From contig NZ_QHKM01000001.1 of the NCBI RefSeq assembly GCF_003258365.1, positions 1,302,001-1,366,000 on the forward strand: a DNA stretch of 64,000 nt, read 5' to 3'. The DNA is from Hymenobacter edaphi (lineage in GTDB: Bacteria > Bacteroidota > Bacteroidia > Cytophagales > Hymenobacteraceae). The position numbers were made by a program, and so were the translations under genes. Position 1 is the stretch's first letter; the number at the start of each line of letters is the position of its first letter. This document shows positions 15,993 through 24,681 of the stretch, in pieces. The notes under the pieces are model-generated. The model saw only the letters and a list, made by a program, of their open reading frames with translations, ran no database searches and was not told where the DNA came from.

Positions 15993-17267
15993 ATGCGCCT
16001 GTATCTGCTTCTGCTTGCGCTGCTCGGCTCCTTTCACAGCCTCCGGGCCCAATCCGCACCGCCCGCCCCGCTCCTGTTGCAGCCCGCCGCCGTGTTCGAC
16101 GGCCAGGCGCTGCACCCCGGCTGGGCTGTGCTCGTCGAAGGGGACCGAATCAAAGCCGTGGGTCCGGCTGCCCAGCTGGCCGCGCCCGCCGACGCCCGCA
16201 CCGTGCCGCTGCCGGGCCTGACCTTGCTGCCCGGCCTCATCGAAGGCCACGCGCACCTGCTGCTGCATCCCTACAACGAAACCAGCTGGGACGACCAGGT
16301 GCTGCGCGAGTCGCAGGCGCTGCGGGTGGCGCGGGCCACCGCGCACGCCCGGCGCACCCTGCTGGCCGGCTTCACCACCGCCCGCGACCTGGGCACCGAG
16401 GGCGCCGACTACGCCGACGTGGGCCTCAAGCAGGCCATCGATCAGGGCCTCATTCCCGGCCCGCGCCTGCTCATTGCCACCCGCGCCCTGGTAGCCACCG
16501 GCTGCTACGGCCCCAAGCTGTCCGTGGACGTGGCGGTGCCGCAGGGCGCGCAGGAAGTCAGCGGCGCCGAGGAAATCGTGCGGGCCGTGCGCGAGCAAAT
16601 CAGCCGCGGCGCCGACGTGGTGAAGGTGTACGCCGACTACCGCCTGAGCGCGGGCGGCCCCGCGGTGCCCACCTTTTCGCAGGACGAGCTCAACGTGCTG
16701 GTGGCCACGGCCCGCGGGTTGGGCCAGCCGGTGGTGGCCCACGCCTCCACGCCCGAAGGCATGCGCCGGGCCGCCCTGGCCGGCGTCGAAACCATCGAGC
16801 ACGGCGACCAGGGCACGGCGGAAGTCTTCCGGCTCATGAAGCAGCGCGGCGTGGCCCTCTGCCCCACCGTGGCCGCCGGCGACGCCATTCTGCAGTACCG
16901 CGGCTGGCGCAAAGGCCAGGGCCCCGAGCCGGAGCGCATCAGCCAGAAAAAAGCCAGCGTGGCCGCCGCCCGCCGGGCTGGCGTAGCCCTGGTGCTCGGC
17001 GGCGACGTGGGCGTGTTCCCGCATGGCGACAACGCCCGCGAGCCGGAGCTGCTGGTACGCGAGTACGGCTTCACTCCAATGGAGGTGCTGCGCCAGGCCA
17101 CCAGCGGCAACGCCCAGCTGCTGCACCTGCCGGACCGCGGCCAGATCCAGCCCGGCCTGCTCGCCGACCTTGTGGCCGTGTCCGGCGACCCCACCCAGGA
17201 CGTGGCAGCGCTGCGGCAGGTGCAGTGGGTGATGAAGGGTGGCGCGGTATATCTTAGCCAGCCATGA
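15993..17267 (+). CDS. exported amidohydrolase (imidazolonepropionase/prolidase-like)
   Basis: This 424-residue TIM-barrel metal hydrolase has a signal peptide (1-20). Metal ligands are complete: GHAH (His86, His88), a probable carboxylated Lys211 in VVKVYAD, His250 in VVAHAS, His270 in IEHGD, and Asp338 in GGDVGVF. This is the binuclear arrangement of the Xaa-Pro/Xaa-Arg dipeptidase and imidazolonepropionase-like branch, so a periplasmic dipeptidase or cyclic-amide hydrolase is most likely. Its stop overlaps the next start (ATGA). Confidence 0.88.
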   Translation: MRLYLLLLALLGSFHSLRAQSAPPAPLLLQPAAVFDGQALHPGWAVLVEGDRIKAVGPAAQLAAPADARTVPLPGLTLLPGLIEGHAHLLLHPYNETSWDDQVLRESQALRVARATAHARRTLLAGFTTARDLGTEGADYADVGLKQAIDQGLIPGPRLLIATRALVATGCYGPKLSVDVAVPQGAQEVSGAEEIVRAVREQISRGADVVKVYADYRLSAGGPAVPTFSQDELNVLVATARGLGQPVVAHASTPEGMRRAALAGVETIEHGDQGTAEVFRLMKQRGVALCPTVAAGDAILQYRGWRKGQGPEPERISQKKASVAAARRAGVALVLGGDVGVFPHGDNAREPELLVREYGFTPMEVLRQATSGNAQLLHLPDRGQIQPGLLADLVAVSGDPTQDVAALRQVQWVMKGGAVYLSQP

Positions 17268-17827
17268 GCAACGAAGAAGCCCTGGCAACGGTAACGGCAG
17301 CTTTGCCAATAATTGCCGCTGCCCCTTCAGAAGCTGGTTTAATTCAGGAACTGATGAAACGAGGCGTTTCGCGCGATACTGCCCGGCAGCTTTCGGGGTT
17401 TGTGCCCTCGGCTTTCGGACGGGTAGCGCTACAGCGTTATTCACCCCGCTTTCATGATGTCTACTGCCTCTTATCCGAAGTCGATGGCACCCACCTGGTT
17501 CTTCCTTTGACTGATGAGCCAATCTATTGCGCGGCACTGCTATTAGCGCAGGAAGCCGCCGCGAATGGAACCTGGAATATGCAGCTTCATCAGCTCGTGG
17601 CGCTGGGCAGTGCAGAAGTTAATGCTATCAACTCGCTGCACGAACAAGGAAGAAATATCCATGGCCTAAAGTTTACCCCGTTGATTCTTCTGTGGGATAT
17701 AGGCCCCCGCACGTTGAAACCAGGCTTTGTAAATCCAATTCCGGATTTCGTACCGCGTCTTGACAACCTGAACCCAGACGCCACGAAGCAGGCAACCCCG
17801 CCCAAACCATGGTGGAAGTTCTGGTAA
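17264..17827 (+). CDS. hypothetical cytosolic protein, lower GC than neighbours
   Basis: This is a 187-residue protein with no signal peptide or membrane helix. The N-terminus is Ala/Glu-rich, the middle is mixed alpha/beta (VYCLLSEVDGTHLVLPLTDE), and it ends with an aromatic KPWWKFW tail. I recognise no family. It overlaps the amidohydrolase stop by 4 bp, suggesting translational coupling, yet its base composition and codon use are visibly less GC-rich, as for other orphan genes in this window, so it was probably acquired. Confidence 0.75.
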   Translation: MSNEEALATVTAALPIIAAAPSEAGLIQELMKRGVSRDTARQLSGFVPSAFGRVALQRYSPRFHDVYCLLSEVDGTHLVLPLTDEPIYCAALLLAQEAAANGTWNMQLHQLVALGSAEVNAINSLHEQGRNIHGLKFTPLILLWDIGPRTLKPGFVNPIPDFVPRLDNLNPDATKQATPPKPWWKFW

Positions 17828-17832
17828 AAAGC

Positions 17833-17885
17833 GACACGTAACAGGTCAGTAAAACCAACATGTCACGTGTCTCCTGTTACTTGTC
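17833..17885. repeat. imperfect palindrome between convergent genes
   Basis: Arms 17833-17845 and 17873-17885 pair over 13 bp with one mismatch (core GTAACAGG/CCTGTTAC). The loop contains ACATGTCACGTGTC, which can fold further. It probably acts as a terminator for the flanking convergent genes. Confidence 0.6.
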
Positions 17886-17892
17886 ACCCCGA

Positions 17893-18657
17893 TTACCCCG
17901 GCCGCTCTACGCCTAGGTCCTTGAGTTGCGCGGCGTACTTGTCGTAAATCACCTGCAGGTCGGCGCCGTGCTTGGCCGCGTCCACGCCGATGCTGACGTT
18001 GGCGCGGTGGAAGCGGTGTAGGTGGCTCAGGTGCGGGCAGATGACGGGCAGGTGCCCGGCCAGCAGAAAGCGCACGTACAGGTCCAGGTCTTCGGCCATG
18101 CGCAGCTGCTCGTCGTAGCCGCCCACCTCATCGAAGAGGCGGCGGCTGTAGCACACGTTGCCCTGGATGAAGTGCTCGGCCCGGAAGATGGCTTCCAACA
18201 TCTTGGCGGGCGTGTCGAAGCGCCAGGCGTAGTAATCCTCGCCGGGCAGGTAGCGGCGTTCTTCATCCACGCGCAGGAAGTCGGCCACCAGCCACTGCCG
18301 CTCCGGATTCGCCTCGATCTGGGCGCCGTAGTGGTAGAGGCAGCGCTGCAAGAGCAGGTCGTCGTCGTCGAGGGGCACCAGCCAGGCGGCCGGGTCGGTT
18401 TCGTGGATGAGCCGGTTGCGGGCCGGGCCGGGCAGCAGCCGCTCGGCACCCCGGTGCTGCCAGGTGCGGAGGGGCGGGCCCTCCCAGCCGCTGGCCTCGG
18501 TGAGGAAGCGGGCCGTGTCGTCGGTGCTGGCGTTGTCGAGGATGAAGTGCTGGTACTGAGCGTCGAGCGGGGCCAGCACGCTGGCGCGCACGCTCTGCAC
18601 GGCTTCGGGCAGGAAGGCGGCCCGGTTGTGCGTGGGGGTGATGACGGCGAATTGCAT
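17893..18657 (-). CDS. glycosyltransferase family 2
   Basis: This 254-residue GT-A fold enzyme starts MQFAVITPTHNRAAF, with the DNASTDDT acceptor-region motif and the metal-binding DDDD motif in LVPLDDDDLLLQ. EDLDLYVRFL near the C-terminal third is the usual ED motif with the catalytic-base region. It would transfer a sugar from a nucleotide-sugar to a glycan acceptor, probably for a surface polysaccharide. The start ATG 18657 was chosen at the conserved N-terminus; the frame stays open upstream to 18858. Confidence 0.88.
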   Translation of the reverse strand: MQFAVITPTHNRAAFLPEAVQSVRASVLAPLDAQYQHFILDNASTDDTARFLTEASGWEGPPLRTWQHRGAERLLPGPARNRLIHETDPAAWLVPLDDDDLLLQRCLYHYGAQIEANPERQWLVADFLRVDEERRYLPGEDYYAWRFDTPAKMLEAIFRAEHFIQGNVCYSRRLFDEVGGYDEQLRMAEDLDLYVRFLLAGHLPVICPHLSHLHRFHRANVSIGVDAAKHGADLQVIYDKYAAQLKDLGVERPG

Positions 18658-18769
18658 ACGGGCTGCTTGTTCGGGCGCGGGACAAAAAAGTTGCCTTTCG
18701 GGGGCTCTTGTCAACCTTCGGGCGGCGGCTGGCGTTAATTCGGGCAACTCTTCCCGCCGCCGCATTCCT

Positions 18770-19069
18770 ATGGGCTTGTACGTCGTTTCGCTCCGCTTAC
18801 CCGATTCCTTCGACGAGGAATTCGTTGCCCTGATTCCGCGCCACCGGGCGTTTATCAATAGCCTGATCGAGGAAAACGTTATCCTTTCCTACGCCATCAG
18901 CGCCGACCGCTCGCGCGGCTGGGTGACCATGCACGGGGCCACGCCCGAAGCCGTGCGCGGCGTGGTGGAGCAGTTTCCGCTGTATCGGTTTTTGCAGAGC
19001 ATCGAGGTCGACGAGCTGTTCGTGTTCGACAGCACGGCCACGCGCCTGCCCAAAATCAGCCTGAACTAA
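18770..19069 (+). CDS. small YciI/muconolactone isomerase-like protein
   Basis: This 99-residue single-domain protein has a ferredoxin-like pattern: MGLYVVSLRLPDSF, then RHRAFINSLIEENVILSYAIS and GWVTMHGATPEAV. This resembles YciI and muconolactone delta-isomerase-like dimeric alpha/beta barrel proteins. The ligand is unknown. The start is ATG 18770; the longer upstream frame overlaps the divergent glycosyltransferase gene and has no coding character. Confidence 0.75.
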   Translation: MGLYVVSLRLPDSFDEEFVALIPRHRAFINSLIEENVILSYAISADRSRGWVTMHGATPEAVRGVVEQFPLYRFLQSIEVDELFVFDSTATRLPKISLN

Positions 19070-19154
19070 CGCCCGGCGCCCCGGCGTTCTGCCGGCGCGC
19101 CGGGCGTGGGAGCCGGCCAATACCGGGGCCCCGGGTTTACTCGTTTTGTCTTTT

Positions 19155-19559
19155 ATGCAGTCCCTTCTGTCGCTTCCGTTTCTTTCCGTGCACCTGCACC
19201 CCGGCCCGGCGCCCGTGCTCGAGGCCCAATGGCGGGGCTTTGCCACCAGCGCCGAGTTTCGCGGGGCCATCCGGCAGCTGCTGCAGCTTGGGCTGGCGCA
19301 CCGCGTGCGGGGCTGGCTGGCCGACGACCGGCAGCTCGGTGCCGTGCGCCCCCGCGACCTGGAATGGTCGCGCCAGGAGCTGCTGGGCGGCCTGAGCCGC
19401 GCCGGCCTGCAGCGCTTCGCCCTCGTCGAGTCGACGGAGGCGCTGAACCGCCACACCATTGCCGCCATGTACGAGCGGGCCGCGGCCGCGGTCGGCTTCG
19501 ATATCCGCCGTTTCGAGGCCGTCGGAGCGGCCCGCGCCTGGGCGGCGGGCGGCGAATAG
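19155..19559 (+). CDS. hypothetical STAS/SpoIIAA-like protein
   Basis: This 134-residue protein has the pattern of small Bacteroidota STAS/SEC14-like proteins: an N-terminal strand (LSVHLHPGPAPVLEAQWRG), then helices and a central strand around RVRGWLADDRQLGAVRPRDL. The assignment is by pattern only. The start is ATG 19155, with a TTG three codons upstream as the alternative. It may be cotranscribed with the following DUF1571 gene. Confidence 0.65.
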   Translation: MQSLLSLPFLSVHLHPGPAPVLEAQWRGFATSAEFRGAIRQLLQLGLAHRVRGWLADDRQLGAVRPRDLEWSRQELLGGLSRAGLQRFALVESTEALNRHTIAAMYERAAAAVGFDIRRFEAVGAARAWAAGGE

Positions 19560-19637
19560 CCCGGTTGTTGCAGAGTCTGCGTAGCTTACTCCCTGTATTC
19601 CGCCCGCGCTCCTTCCACCCTGAGCTTTTTTCTCCCC

Positions 19638-20492
19638 ATGATGTCCCTGTTGCTCTGGCCGCTGAGCCTGCTGGCTCTGTTCCACCCGGTCACCGCACCG
19701 CCGCTCCCCGGCCCGGCCGAGGCCCCTACCACCGATGCCCTGCTCACGCGCCTGGGCACGGCCATCAGCAAGCTGCAAACCCTGCGCTGCAACGTGAAGG
19801 CCAACGAGCGGCACCCCGACGGCTACCAGCAGGCCCGCACGCTGATGAAAATTGCCACCACCCCCCTGCGCATTTACCTGCGCAACCAGAAGGGCATCGA
19901 GGTGCTCTACGTGCAGGGCCAGAACAACGGCGACGCCTGGGTGTACCCGGCCAAGTTCCCCTACGTCACCATCAGCCTCGACCCGAACGGCTCGCTCATG
20001 CACCGCAACCAGCACCACTCGGTGCTCGACGCGGGCTACGGCGTCATTGCCGACCTGATTCGGGTGCCGCCGCAACGCTCCGAAGCCTACCGCCGCTCGT
20101 TCCGCTACCTGGGCGACACCACCATTCAGGGCCGTCCCTGCTACCTGCTCCGCTCCGACTTCCCGCAGTTCAAGTACATCAGCTACAAAACCGTGGGCGG
20201 CGAGACGGCAGCCAAGATTGCCGAGCGGTTCGGCTGCGGCGAGTTTCGCATTGCCCAGCGCAACGACCTGGGCTACGAAGAGGTGCTGCCCGAGGGCAAG
20301 ACGCTGCAGGTGCCCAACGCCTACGGCCGCCGCACCATCCTCTGCGTCGACCAGAAAATGATGCTGCCCATGGCCGTGGCCGTGTGGGACGACAAAGGCC
20401 TGTTCGAGTCCTTCGAGTTTTCGCAGGTGGTGCCCAACCAGCCCATTCCCGCCGCCGAATTCACCAAGGAATTCCCCGGGTATAAATTCTGA
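19638..20492 (+). CDS. DUF1571 family exported protein
   Basis: This 284-residue protein has a short signal peptide (MMSLLLWPLSLLALFHPVTA). The body matches DUF1571: SKLQTLRCNVKANER, YLRNQKGIEVLYVQGQNNG, then the hydrophilic beta sandwich and VVPNQPIPAAEFTKEFPGY at the end. The family is periplasmic and perhaps lipid-binding (LolA-like), with function not established. Its stop codon directly abuts the inverted repeat that follows. Met2 (19641) is an equal start. Confidence 0.82.
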   Translation: MMSLLLWPLSLLALFHPVTAPPLPGPAEAPTTDALLTRLGTAISKLQTLRCNVKANERHPDGYQQARTLMKIATTPLRIYLRNQKGIEVLYVQGQNNGDAWVYPAKFPYVTISLDPNGSLMHRNQHHSVLDAGYGVIADLIRVPPQRSEAYRRSFRYLGDTTIQGRPCYLLRSDFPQFKYISYKTVGGETAAKIAERFGCGEFRIAQRNDLGYEEVLPEGKTLQVPNAYGRRTILCVDQKMMLPMAVAVWDDKGLFESFEFSQVVPNQPIPAAEFTKEFPGYKF

Positions 20493-20845
20493 CCACGGAT
20501 TAGCTTCGCTGAACTCCGTTTCGTCGGCTCACACGGATTTTCGGGACGATTGGGTGGAGTGCCCCCACCGTCATTGCGAGGCGTAGCCGAAGCATTCCTT
20601 CCTCCAGCACCACCGCCGATACAGTCCCTACTGACCGAAAACAGCCCCGCCCGAACCTGCAGACGCTAGGTTCGGGCGGGGCTGTTTCTACAGTTGGCAC
20701 GTGGGCCAGAATCAATTGACTAGGTCTTCCTGCGGGTGCCGCGCTTCGCTCGCAATGAAGCCAGCGCGAACCGTTGCACTCGTCCACGAAATCCGTGCAA
20801 TCCGCCAAATCCGGCGAAACGGAGTTCAGCGAAGCTAATTCGTGG
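20493..20845. repeat. nested palindromic intergenic repeat (copy 1)
   Basis: About 350 bp lie between convergent genes. The outer arms are imperfect inverted copies of a roughly 60-bp sequence containing ATTAGCTTCGCTGAACTCCG (20493-20551, and complement 20781-20845). Inside are inverted copies of a second word, CATTGCGAG (20574 and 20757). At the centre is a perfect 20-bp hairpin (20639-20658 with 20668-20687). The outer arms begin immediately after the stop codons on both sides. No ORF is present. Confidence 0.8.
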
Positions 20846-21721
20846 TTAGCGGCGCATCGTTTTCTCGATCATGTCCCACATATCGGACGTGAGCAGCTCC
20901 AGCTTGTTGAACTCGCCGGCGCCGTTCAGCCACTCCCCGCCGTCGATGGTCACGACCTCGCCGTTGATGTAGCTGGCGAAATCCGACACGAGGAAGGCGG
21001 CCAGGTTGGCCAGTTCCTGGTGCGAGCCCACGCGCTTGAGCGGCACCGAGGCGGCCGGGTCGAGCTTGGAGGCCAGCGGCTCGGGAAACAGCCGGCTCCA
21101 GGCGCCCTCCGTCGGGAACGGGCCGGGCGCAATGGCCACCGAGCGGATGCCGTACTTGGCCCACTCCACGGCCAGGGAGCGGGTCAGGGCCAGCACGCCG
21201 GCCTTGGCCGTGGCCGAGGGCACCACGAAGGCCGAGCCCACCGAGGCGTAGGTGGTAACGATGTTCAGAATCGTGCCGGGCTGCTGCTCCTTGATCCAGT
21301 GCTTGCCCACGGCCAGGGTGCAGTTGTAGCTGCCTTTCAGCACGATATCCACGATGACGTCGAAGGCCTTGTTGGACAGCCGCTCGGTGGGGCTGATGAA
21401 GTTGCCGGCGGCGTTGTTGACCAGAATATCCACCCGGCCGAACTCTTCGATGGTGCGCTGCAGCAGCTTTTCCACCTCGTCGTACTTGCGCACGTCGCAC
21501 TGCACGGCCAGCACCTTGCCGCCCGTCTGGGTGCGCAGCTCGGCGGCGGTGGCTTCCAGCACGTCGAGCTTGCGCGAGCTGATGACCACGTTGGCCCCGA
21601 GCTGCAGGAAGTAGGTGGTCATGGCGCGGCCCAGGCCGGTGCCGCCGCCGGTGACGATGATGGTTTTGCCGTCGAGGGCGCCGTCGCGCAGCATGGGTTG
21701 GGCGTAGGGAGCAGTGGACAT
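20846..21721 (-). CDS. 2,4-dienoyl-CoA reductase-like SDR
   Basis: This 291-residue SDR has IVTGGGTGLGRAM for the cofactor loop, NNAAGNFISPTERLS, which is a hallmark of the DECR/peroxisomal 2,4-dienoyl-CoA reductase branch, and TYASVGSAFVVPSATAKAG, where the usual Tyr of YxxxK is replaced by Ser with the Lys kept, as in that branch. The C-terminal IDGGEWLNGAG is typical. It would reduce 2,4-dienoyl-CoA with NADPH during unsaturated fatty-acid beta-oxidation. It is divergent from the epimerase gene. Confidence 0.87.
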   Translation of the reverse strand: MSTAPYAQPMLRDGALDGKTIIVTGGGTGLGRAMTTYFLQLGANVVISSRKLDVLEATAAELRTQTGGKVLAVQCDVRKYDEVEKLLQRTIEEFGRVDILVNNAAGNFISPTERLSNKAFDVIVDIVLKGSYNCTLAVGKHWIKEQQPGTILNIVTTYASVGSAFVVPSATAKAGVLALTRSLAVEWAKYGIRSVAIAPGPFPTEGAWSRLFPEPLASKLDPAASVPLKRVGSHQELANLAAFLVSDFASYINGEVVTIDGGEWLNGAGEFNKLELLTSDMWDMIEKTMRR

Positions 21722-21861
21722 CCGTCAGATTTTTTTGAGGTGGGAATTGCGGTGACGCAAGAACGGCATTTGCCGGAAATTGTATGCATGCCGCGTACTT
21801 TTCCCGCCGTTGCGCCCGGCATATTACCGATTGTTTCGCGGCGGACGCGCTTCTTTGCCCC

Positions 21862-22689
21862 ATGAACGACACTTCCATCGCCGTGCTCGGCTGCGGCTGG
21901 CTGGGTTTGCCGCTGGCCCGGGCCCTGGCCGGGGTGGGCCACGCGGTAGCCGGCAGCACCACCACCGCCGATAAGCGGCCCGCCCTCGCAGCCGCCGGCA
22001 TCCGGCCCCACCTGCTGCGCCTCGGCCCCGAAACAACGGCCGCTGACCTGGCCCCGCTGCTGGCCGGAGCCGCGGTGCTGGTCAGCAGCGTGCCGCCCTC
22101 CCGCGCCGCGGCCAACCGCAGCGCCTACGCCGCCGCCCTGCAGCCCGTAGCCGCGGCCCTGGCCGATTCGTCGGTGCGCCACGTGGTGTTCGTCAGCTCC
22201 ACCGGCGTGTACCCCGACGAGCCGCGCCCCATGACGGAAGCCGACGCCGTAGCTTCTGCGGAAGCCGAAAACCATTTGCTGCGGGCCGAAGCCGTATTCC
22301 GGCAGCCCGGCCAAGGCTGGCAGACCACCGTGCTGCGCCTGGGCGGGCTGATGGGCCCCGGCCGCGCGCCCGGCCGCTTCCTGGCCGGCCGCACCGACCT
22401 GCCCCAGCCCGCCGCGCCCGTCAATCTGCTGCACCTCGACGACGCGGTGGGCGTCATCCGGGCCGTTATCGAACAGGGCGTCTGGGGCCGGACGCTCAAC
22501 GTGTGCGCCGCCGGGCATCCGCCGCGCCAGCAGTTCTACCAGGCCGCGGCGGCGCAGCTCGGGCTGCCGGCGCCCCAGTTCCGGCCCGACGAAACCGGCG
22601 GCAAGCTTATCCGCACCGCGCAGCTGCGCGGCGCCGTAGCGTACGGTTTCCGCTACGACGACCCGCTAGCGGCGCTGCTCTACTGCTGA
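21862..22689 (+). CDS. NAD-dependent epimerase/dehydratase-like protein (YeeZ-like)
   Basis: This 275-residue Rossmann protein starts with AVLGCGWLGLPLARAL (GxGxxG). It has VVFVSSTGVYPDE for the central strand and Ser/Tyr region and LLHLDDAVGVIRAVIE near the C-terminal third, as in the SDR family a5-like YeeZ proteins. It probably acts on a nucleotide-sugar or other sugar. The start is ATG 21862; TTCTTTG lies just 4 bp upstream, so the transcript may be almost leaderless. Confidence 0.82.
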   Translation: MNDTSIAVLGCGWLGLPLARALAGVGHAVAGSTTTADKRPALAAAGIRPHLLRLGPETTAADLAPLLAGAAVLVSSVPPSRAAANRSAYAAALQPVAAALADSSVRHVVFVSSTGVYPDEPRPMTEADAVASAEAENHLLRAEAVFRQPGQGWQTTVLRLGGLMGPGRAPGRFLAGRTDLPQPAAPVNLLHLDDAVGVIRAVIEQGVWGRTLNVCAAGHPPRQQFYQAAAAQLGLPAPQFRPDETGGKLIRTAQLRGAVAYGFRYDDPLAALLYC

Positions 22690-22719
22690 GCCGACGGCTA
22701 GCTTCATCGTTCAACGATA

Positions 22720-22752
22720 GTGGTAGTACGACTTTGGAGTCGTAACTACCAC
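22720..22752 (+). terminator. hairpin after the epimerase gene
   Basis: GTGGTAG and TACGACT (22720-22733) pair with AGTCGTA and CTACCAC (22738-22752) around a short loop, with one bulged base. There is no clear T-run, so it may be a dispersed repeat rather than a true terminator. Confidence 0.5.
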
Positions 22753-22816
22753 TTCGTCCGGGCGTCTTCGGGTAAGGTTCGGCCTTGTCCTGCTGCTAAA
22801 CGCCGGCCCGCCGCCG

Positions 22817-22824
22817 TACCTTTG
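22817..22824 (+). promoter_or_regulatory. -7 box directly before the baiN-like start
   Basis: TACCTTTG matches TAnnTTTG exactly and lies only 5 bp upstream of the GTG start at 22830. If transcription begins about 7 bp after the box, the mRNA would be leaderless. Confidence 0.6.
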
Positions 22825-22829
22825 CGCCC

Positions 22830-24077
22830 GTGAAAGACCTGCTGAGTGCCGACGTGGCCGTGCTGGGCGGCGGGGCCGCCGGCTTTTTCGGGGCCATTGC
22901 CTGCGCCGAGGCCAATCCGCAGCTGACCGTGGTGCTGCTCGAAAAAACCACCAAGCTGCTGAGCAAGGTGCGCGTGTCGGGCGGCGGGCGCTGCAACGTG
23001 ACGCACCACTGCTTCCAGCCTGTGGAGCTGGCCCGGCACTACCCCCGCGGCGGCAAGCAGCTGCAGGAGCCCTTCCGGCAGTTCGGCGCCCAGGATACGG
23101 TGCGCTGGTTTGAGGAGCGCGGCGTGAAGCTCAAGGCTGAGCCCGACGGCCGCATGTTTCCCGTCACCGATTCCAGCGAAACCATTGCCCAGGCCCTCGA
23201 AGAAGCCGCCCGCCGCGCCGGCATCCGCGTGCTGGCCAGCACCGGCGCCGACCACATCGAGCCGCTGGCGGAGGGCGGCTTCCGGCTGACCTTGAGCGGC
23301 GCCCAGGCCCCGGCCCGGCAGCTGCAGGTGCGCAAGCTGCTGATAGCCACCGGCGGCAACCCCAAATCCAGCGGCTACGACTGGCTGCGGCAGCTGGGCC
23401 ACGCGGTGCAGGAGCCGGTGCCGTCGCTGTTCACCTTCAACGTGCCCAACTCCCCGCTCAAGGAGCTGATGGGCGTGAGCGTGCCCCACGCCCGGGTGGT
23501 GCTGGCCGGCGAAAAGCTGGAGTACGAGGGCCCGCTGCTCATCACGCACTGGGGCGTGAGCGGCCCGGCCGTGCTCAAGCTCTCGGCCTGGGGCGCCCGC
23601 CGCCTGCACGAGCTGCAATACACCGGCACGGCCCTCATCAGCTGGCTGCCGGCCCAGCAGGAGGAGCCCCTGCGGCAGTGGCTGCACCAGTTCCGGGCCG
23701 ATAACGGCAAGAAAACGGTGCTGGCCAACCCGCTCTTCGGCCTGCCCCAGCGCCTGTGGCGGACGCTGGTGGAGCAGGCCGGCATCGGCGCGGAAACGCG
23801 CTGGAGCGAGCTGGCCGGCAAGCTGCAAAACCGCCTGCTGGAGCTGCTGCTGCGCATGCCGCTGCAGGTGCGCGGCAAGACCACGTTCAAGGAGGAATTT
23901 GTGACCTGCGGCGGCATTCCGCTGACCGAAGTCAACATGAAGACCCTGGAAAGCCGCAAAGTACCCGGCCTGCACTTCGCCGGCGAAGTCCTCGATATCG
24001 ACGGCATTACCGGCGGCTTCAACTTCCAGGCTGCCTGGACGACAGGCTATTTGGCGGGGCGGGCTATTGCGGGGTAA
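22830..24077 (+). CDS. NAD(P)/FAD-dependent oxidoreductase, HI0933/BaiN-like
   Basis: This 415-residue flavoprotein has AVLGGGAAGFFGAI for the dinucleotide fold, LLSKVRVSGGGRCNVTH as the HI0933 family signature, LLIATGGNPKSSGYDW in the middle, and CGGIPLTEVNMKT then GLHFAGEVLDIDGITGGFN at the C-terminus. Relatives include BaiN and RdsA. The physiological substrate in this branch is uncertain. The start is GTG 22830, immediately after a -7 promoter box. The 3' end overlaps the convergent gene by 31 bp. Confidence 0.9.
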   Translation: MKDLLSADVAVLGGGAAGFFGAIACAEANPQLTVVLLEKTTKLLSKVRVSGGGRCNVTHHCFQPVELARHYPRGGKQLQEPFRQFGAQDTVRWFEERGVKLKAEPDGRMFPVTDSSETIAQALEEAARRAGIRVLASTGADHIEPLAEGGFRLTLSGAQAPARQLQVRKLLIATGGNPKSSGYDWLRQLGHAVQEPVPSLFTFNVPNSPLKELMGVSVPHARVVLAGEKLEYEGPLLITHWGVSGPAVLKLSAWGARRLHELQYTGTALISWLPAQQEEPLRQWLHQFRADNGKKTVLANPLFGLPQRLWRTLVEQAGIGAETRWSELAGKLQNRLLELLLRMPLQVRGKTTFKEEFVTCGGIPLTEVNMKTLESRKVPGLHFAGEVLDIDGITGGFNFQAAWTTGYLAGRAIAG

Positions 24078-24580
24078 AACCGCAGAGGCCTTTTCAGCTT
24101 ATTGGCCAGTTGCCGGAGCCGCTGGACCATAAACGGCCCGGCCGCAACCAACTCGTCGTGATGGGTCAGGCACAGCAGCCAACGGAAGTGCTGGTCTACG
24201 ATACTCCACTCGTCCAGATGCGCACTGTTCCGGCTTAGCTTGATGGCTACCTGCTCCGCAGCGGAACCTGTCCCGCGGTGCCACCACCATTTGTCGCCGT
24301 CGGAAGCAAACAGAAAGACTTCATCCGTAGGTTGTAACAGCTCCTTAACAACTGCCCAGCTTAGACCCTCAAGGTCGAAAAAGGCGCTAGGCAGCTCTGG
24401 CTTCAGCTGATTCCACAGCCACGTAGGTTGCCGGTTCGTTGGCGTCAGTTGGCAGAAGGCTTCCGCGGTACGCTTCTCCACCGCTGGCCACTCTGCCAAG
24501 CCCAACGGCCGAAACTGCGCCGGCGTCAGCCCCAGCTCCTGCCGCGCCCGTTCGATTTCCTGCCGGATATCCGTCCACAT
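24047..24580 (-). CDS. hypothetical protein resembling DUF6756
   Basis: This 177-residue cytosolic protein has no signal peptide. It starts MWTDIRQEIERARQELGL, has WLWNQLKPE and an aromatic DKWWWHRG segment, and ends with RWLLCLTHHDELVAAG. This pattern resembles DUF6756 proteins (from memory, not searched). These are often stand-alone genes, some near toxin or immunity loci, with no known function. Its base composition is lower in GC than both neighbours, suggesting acquisition. It overlaps the flavoprotein 3' end by 31 bp. Confidence 0.72.
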   Translation of the reverse strand: MWTDIRQEIERARQELGLTPAQFRPLGLAEWPAVEKRTAEAFCQLTPTNRQPTWLWNQLKPELPSAFFDLEGLSWAVVKELLQPTDEVFLFASDGDKWWWHRGTGSAAEQVAIKLSRNSAHLDEWSIVDQHFRWLLCLTHHDELVAAGPFMVQRLRQLANKLKRPLRFYPAIARPAK

Positions 24581-24681
24581 ACCGTCGTTAACATACCGTT
24601 TCTACCGCAACCTTCTCCCCCGCTCCGCAGTAAAGTAGCTTATCCATCCGAATCCTTTCCAAACCAAAACTCCAAAACATC

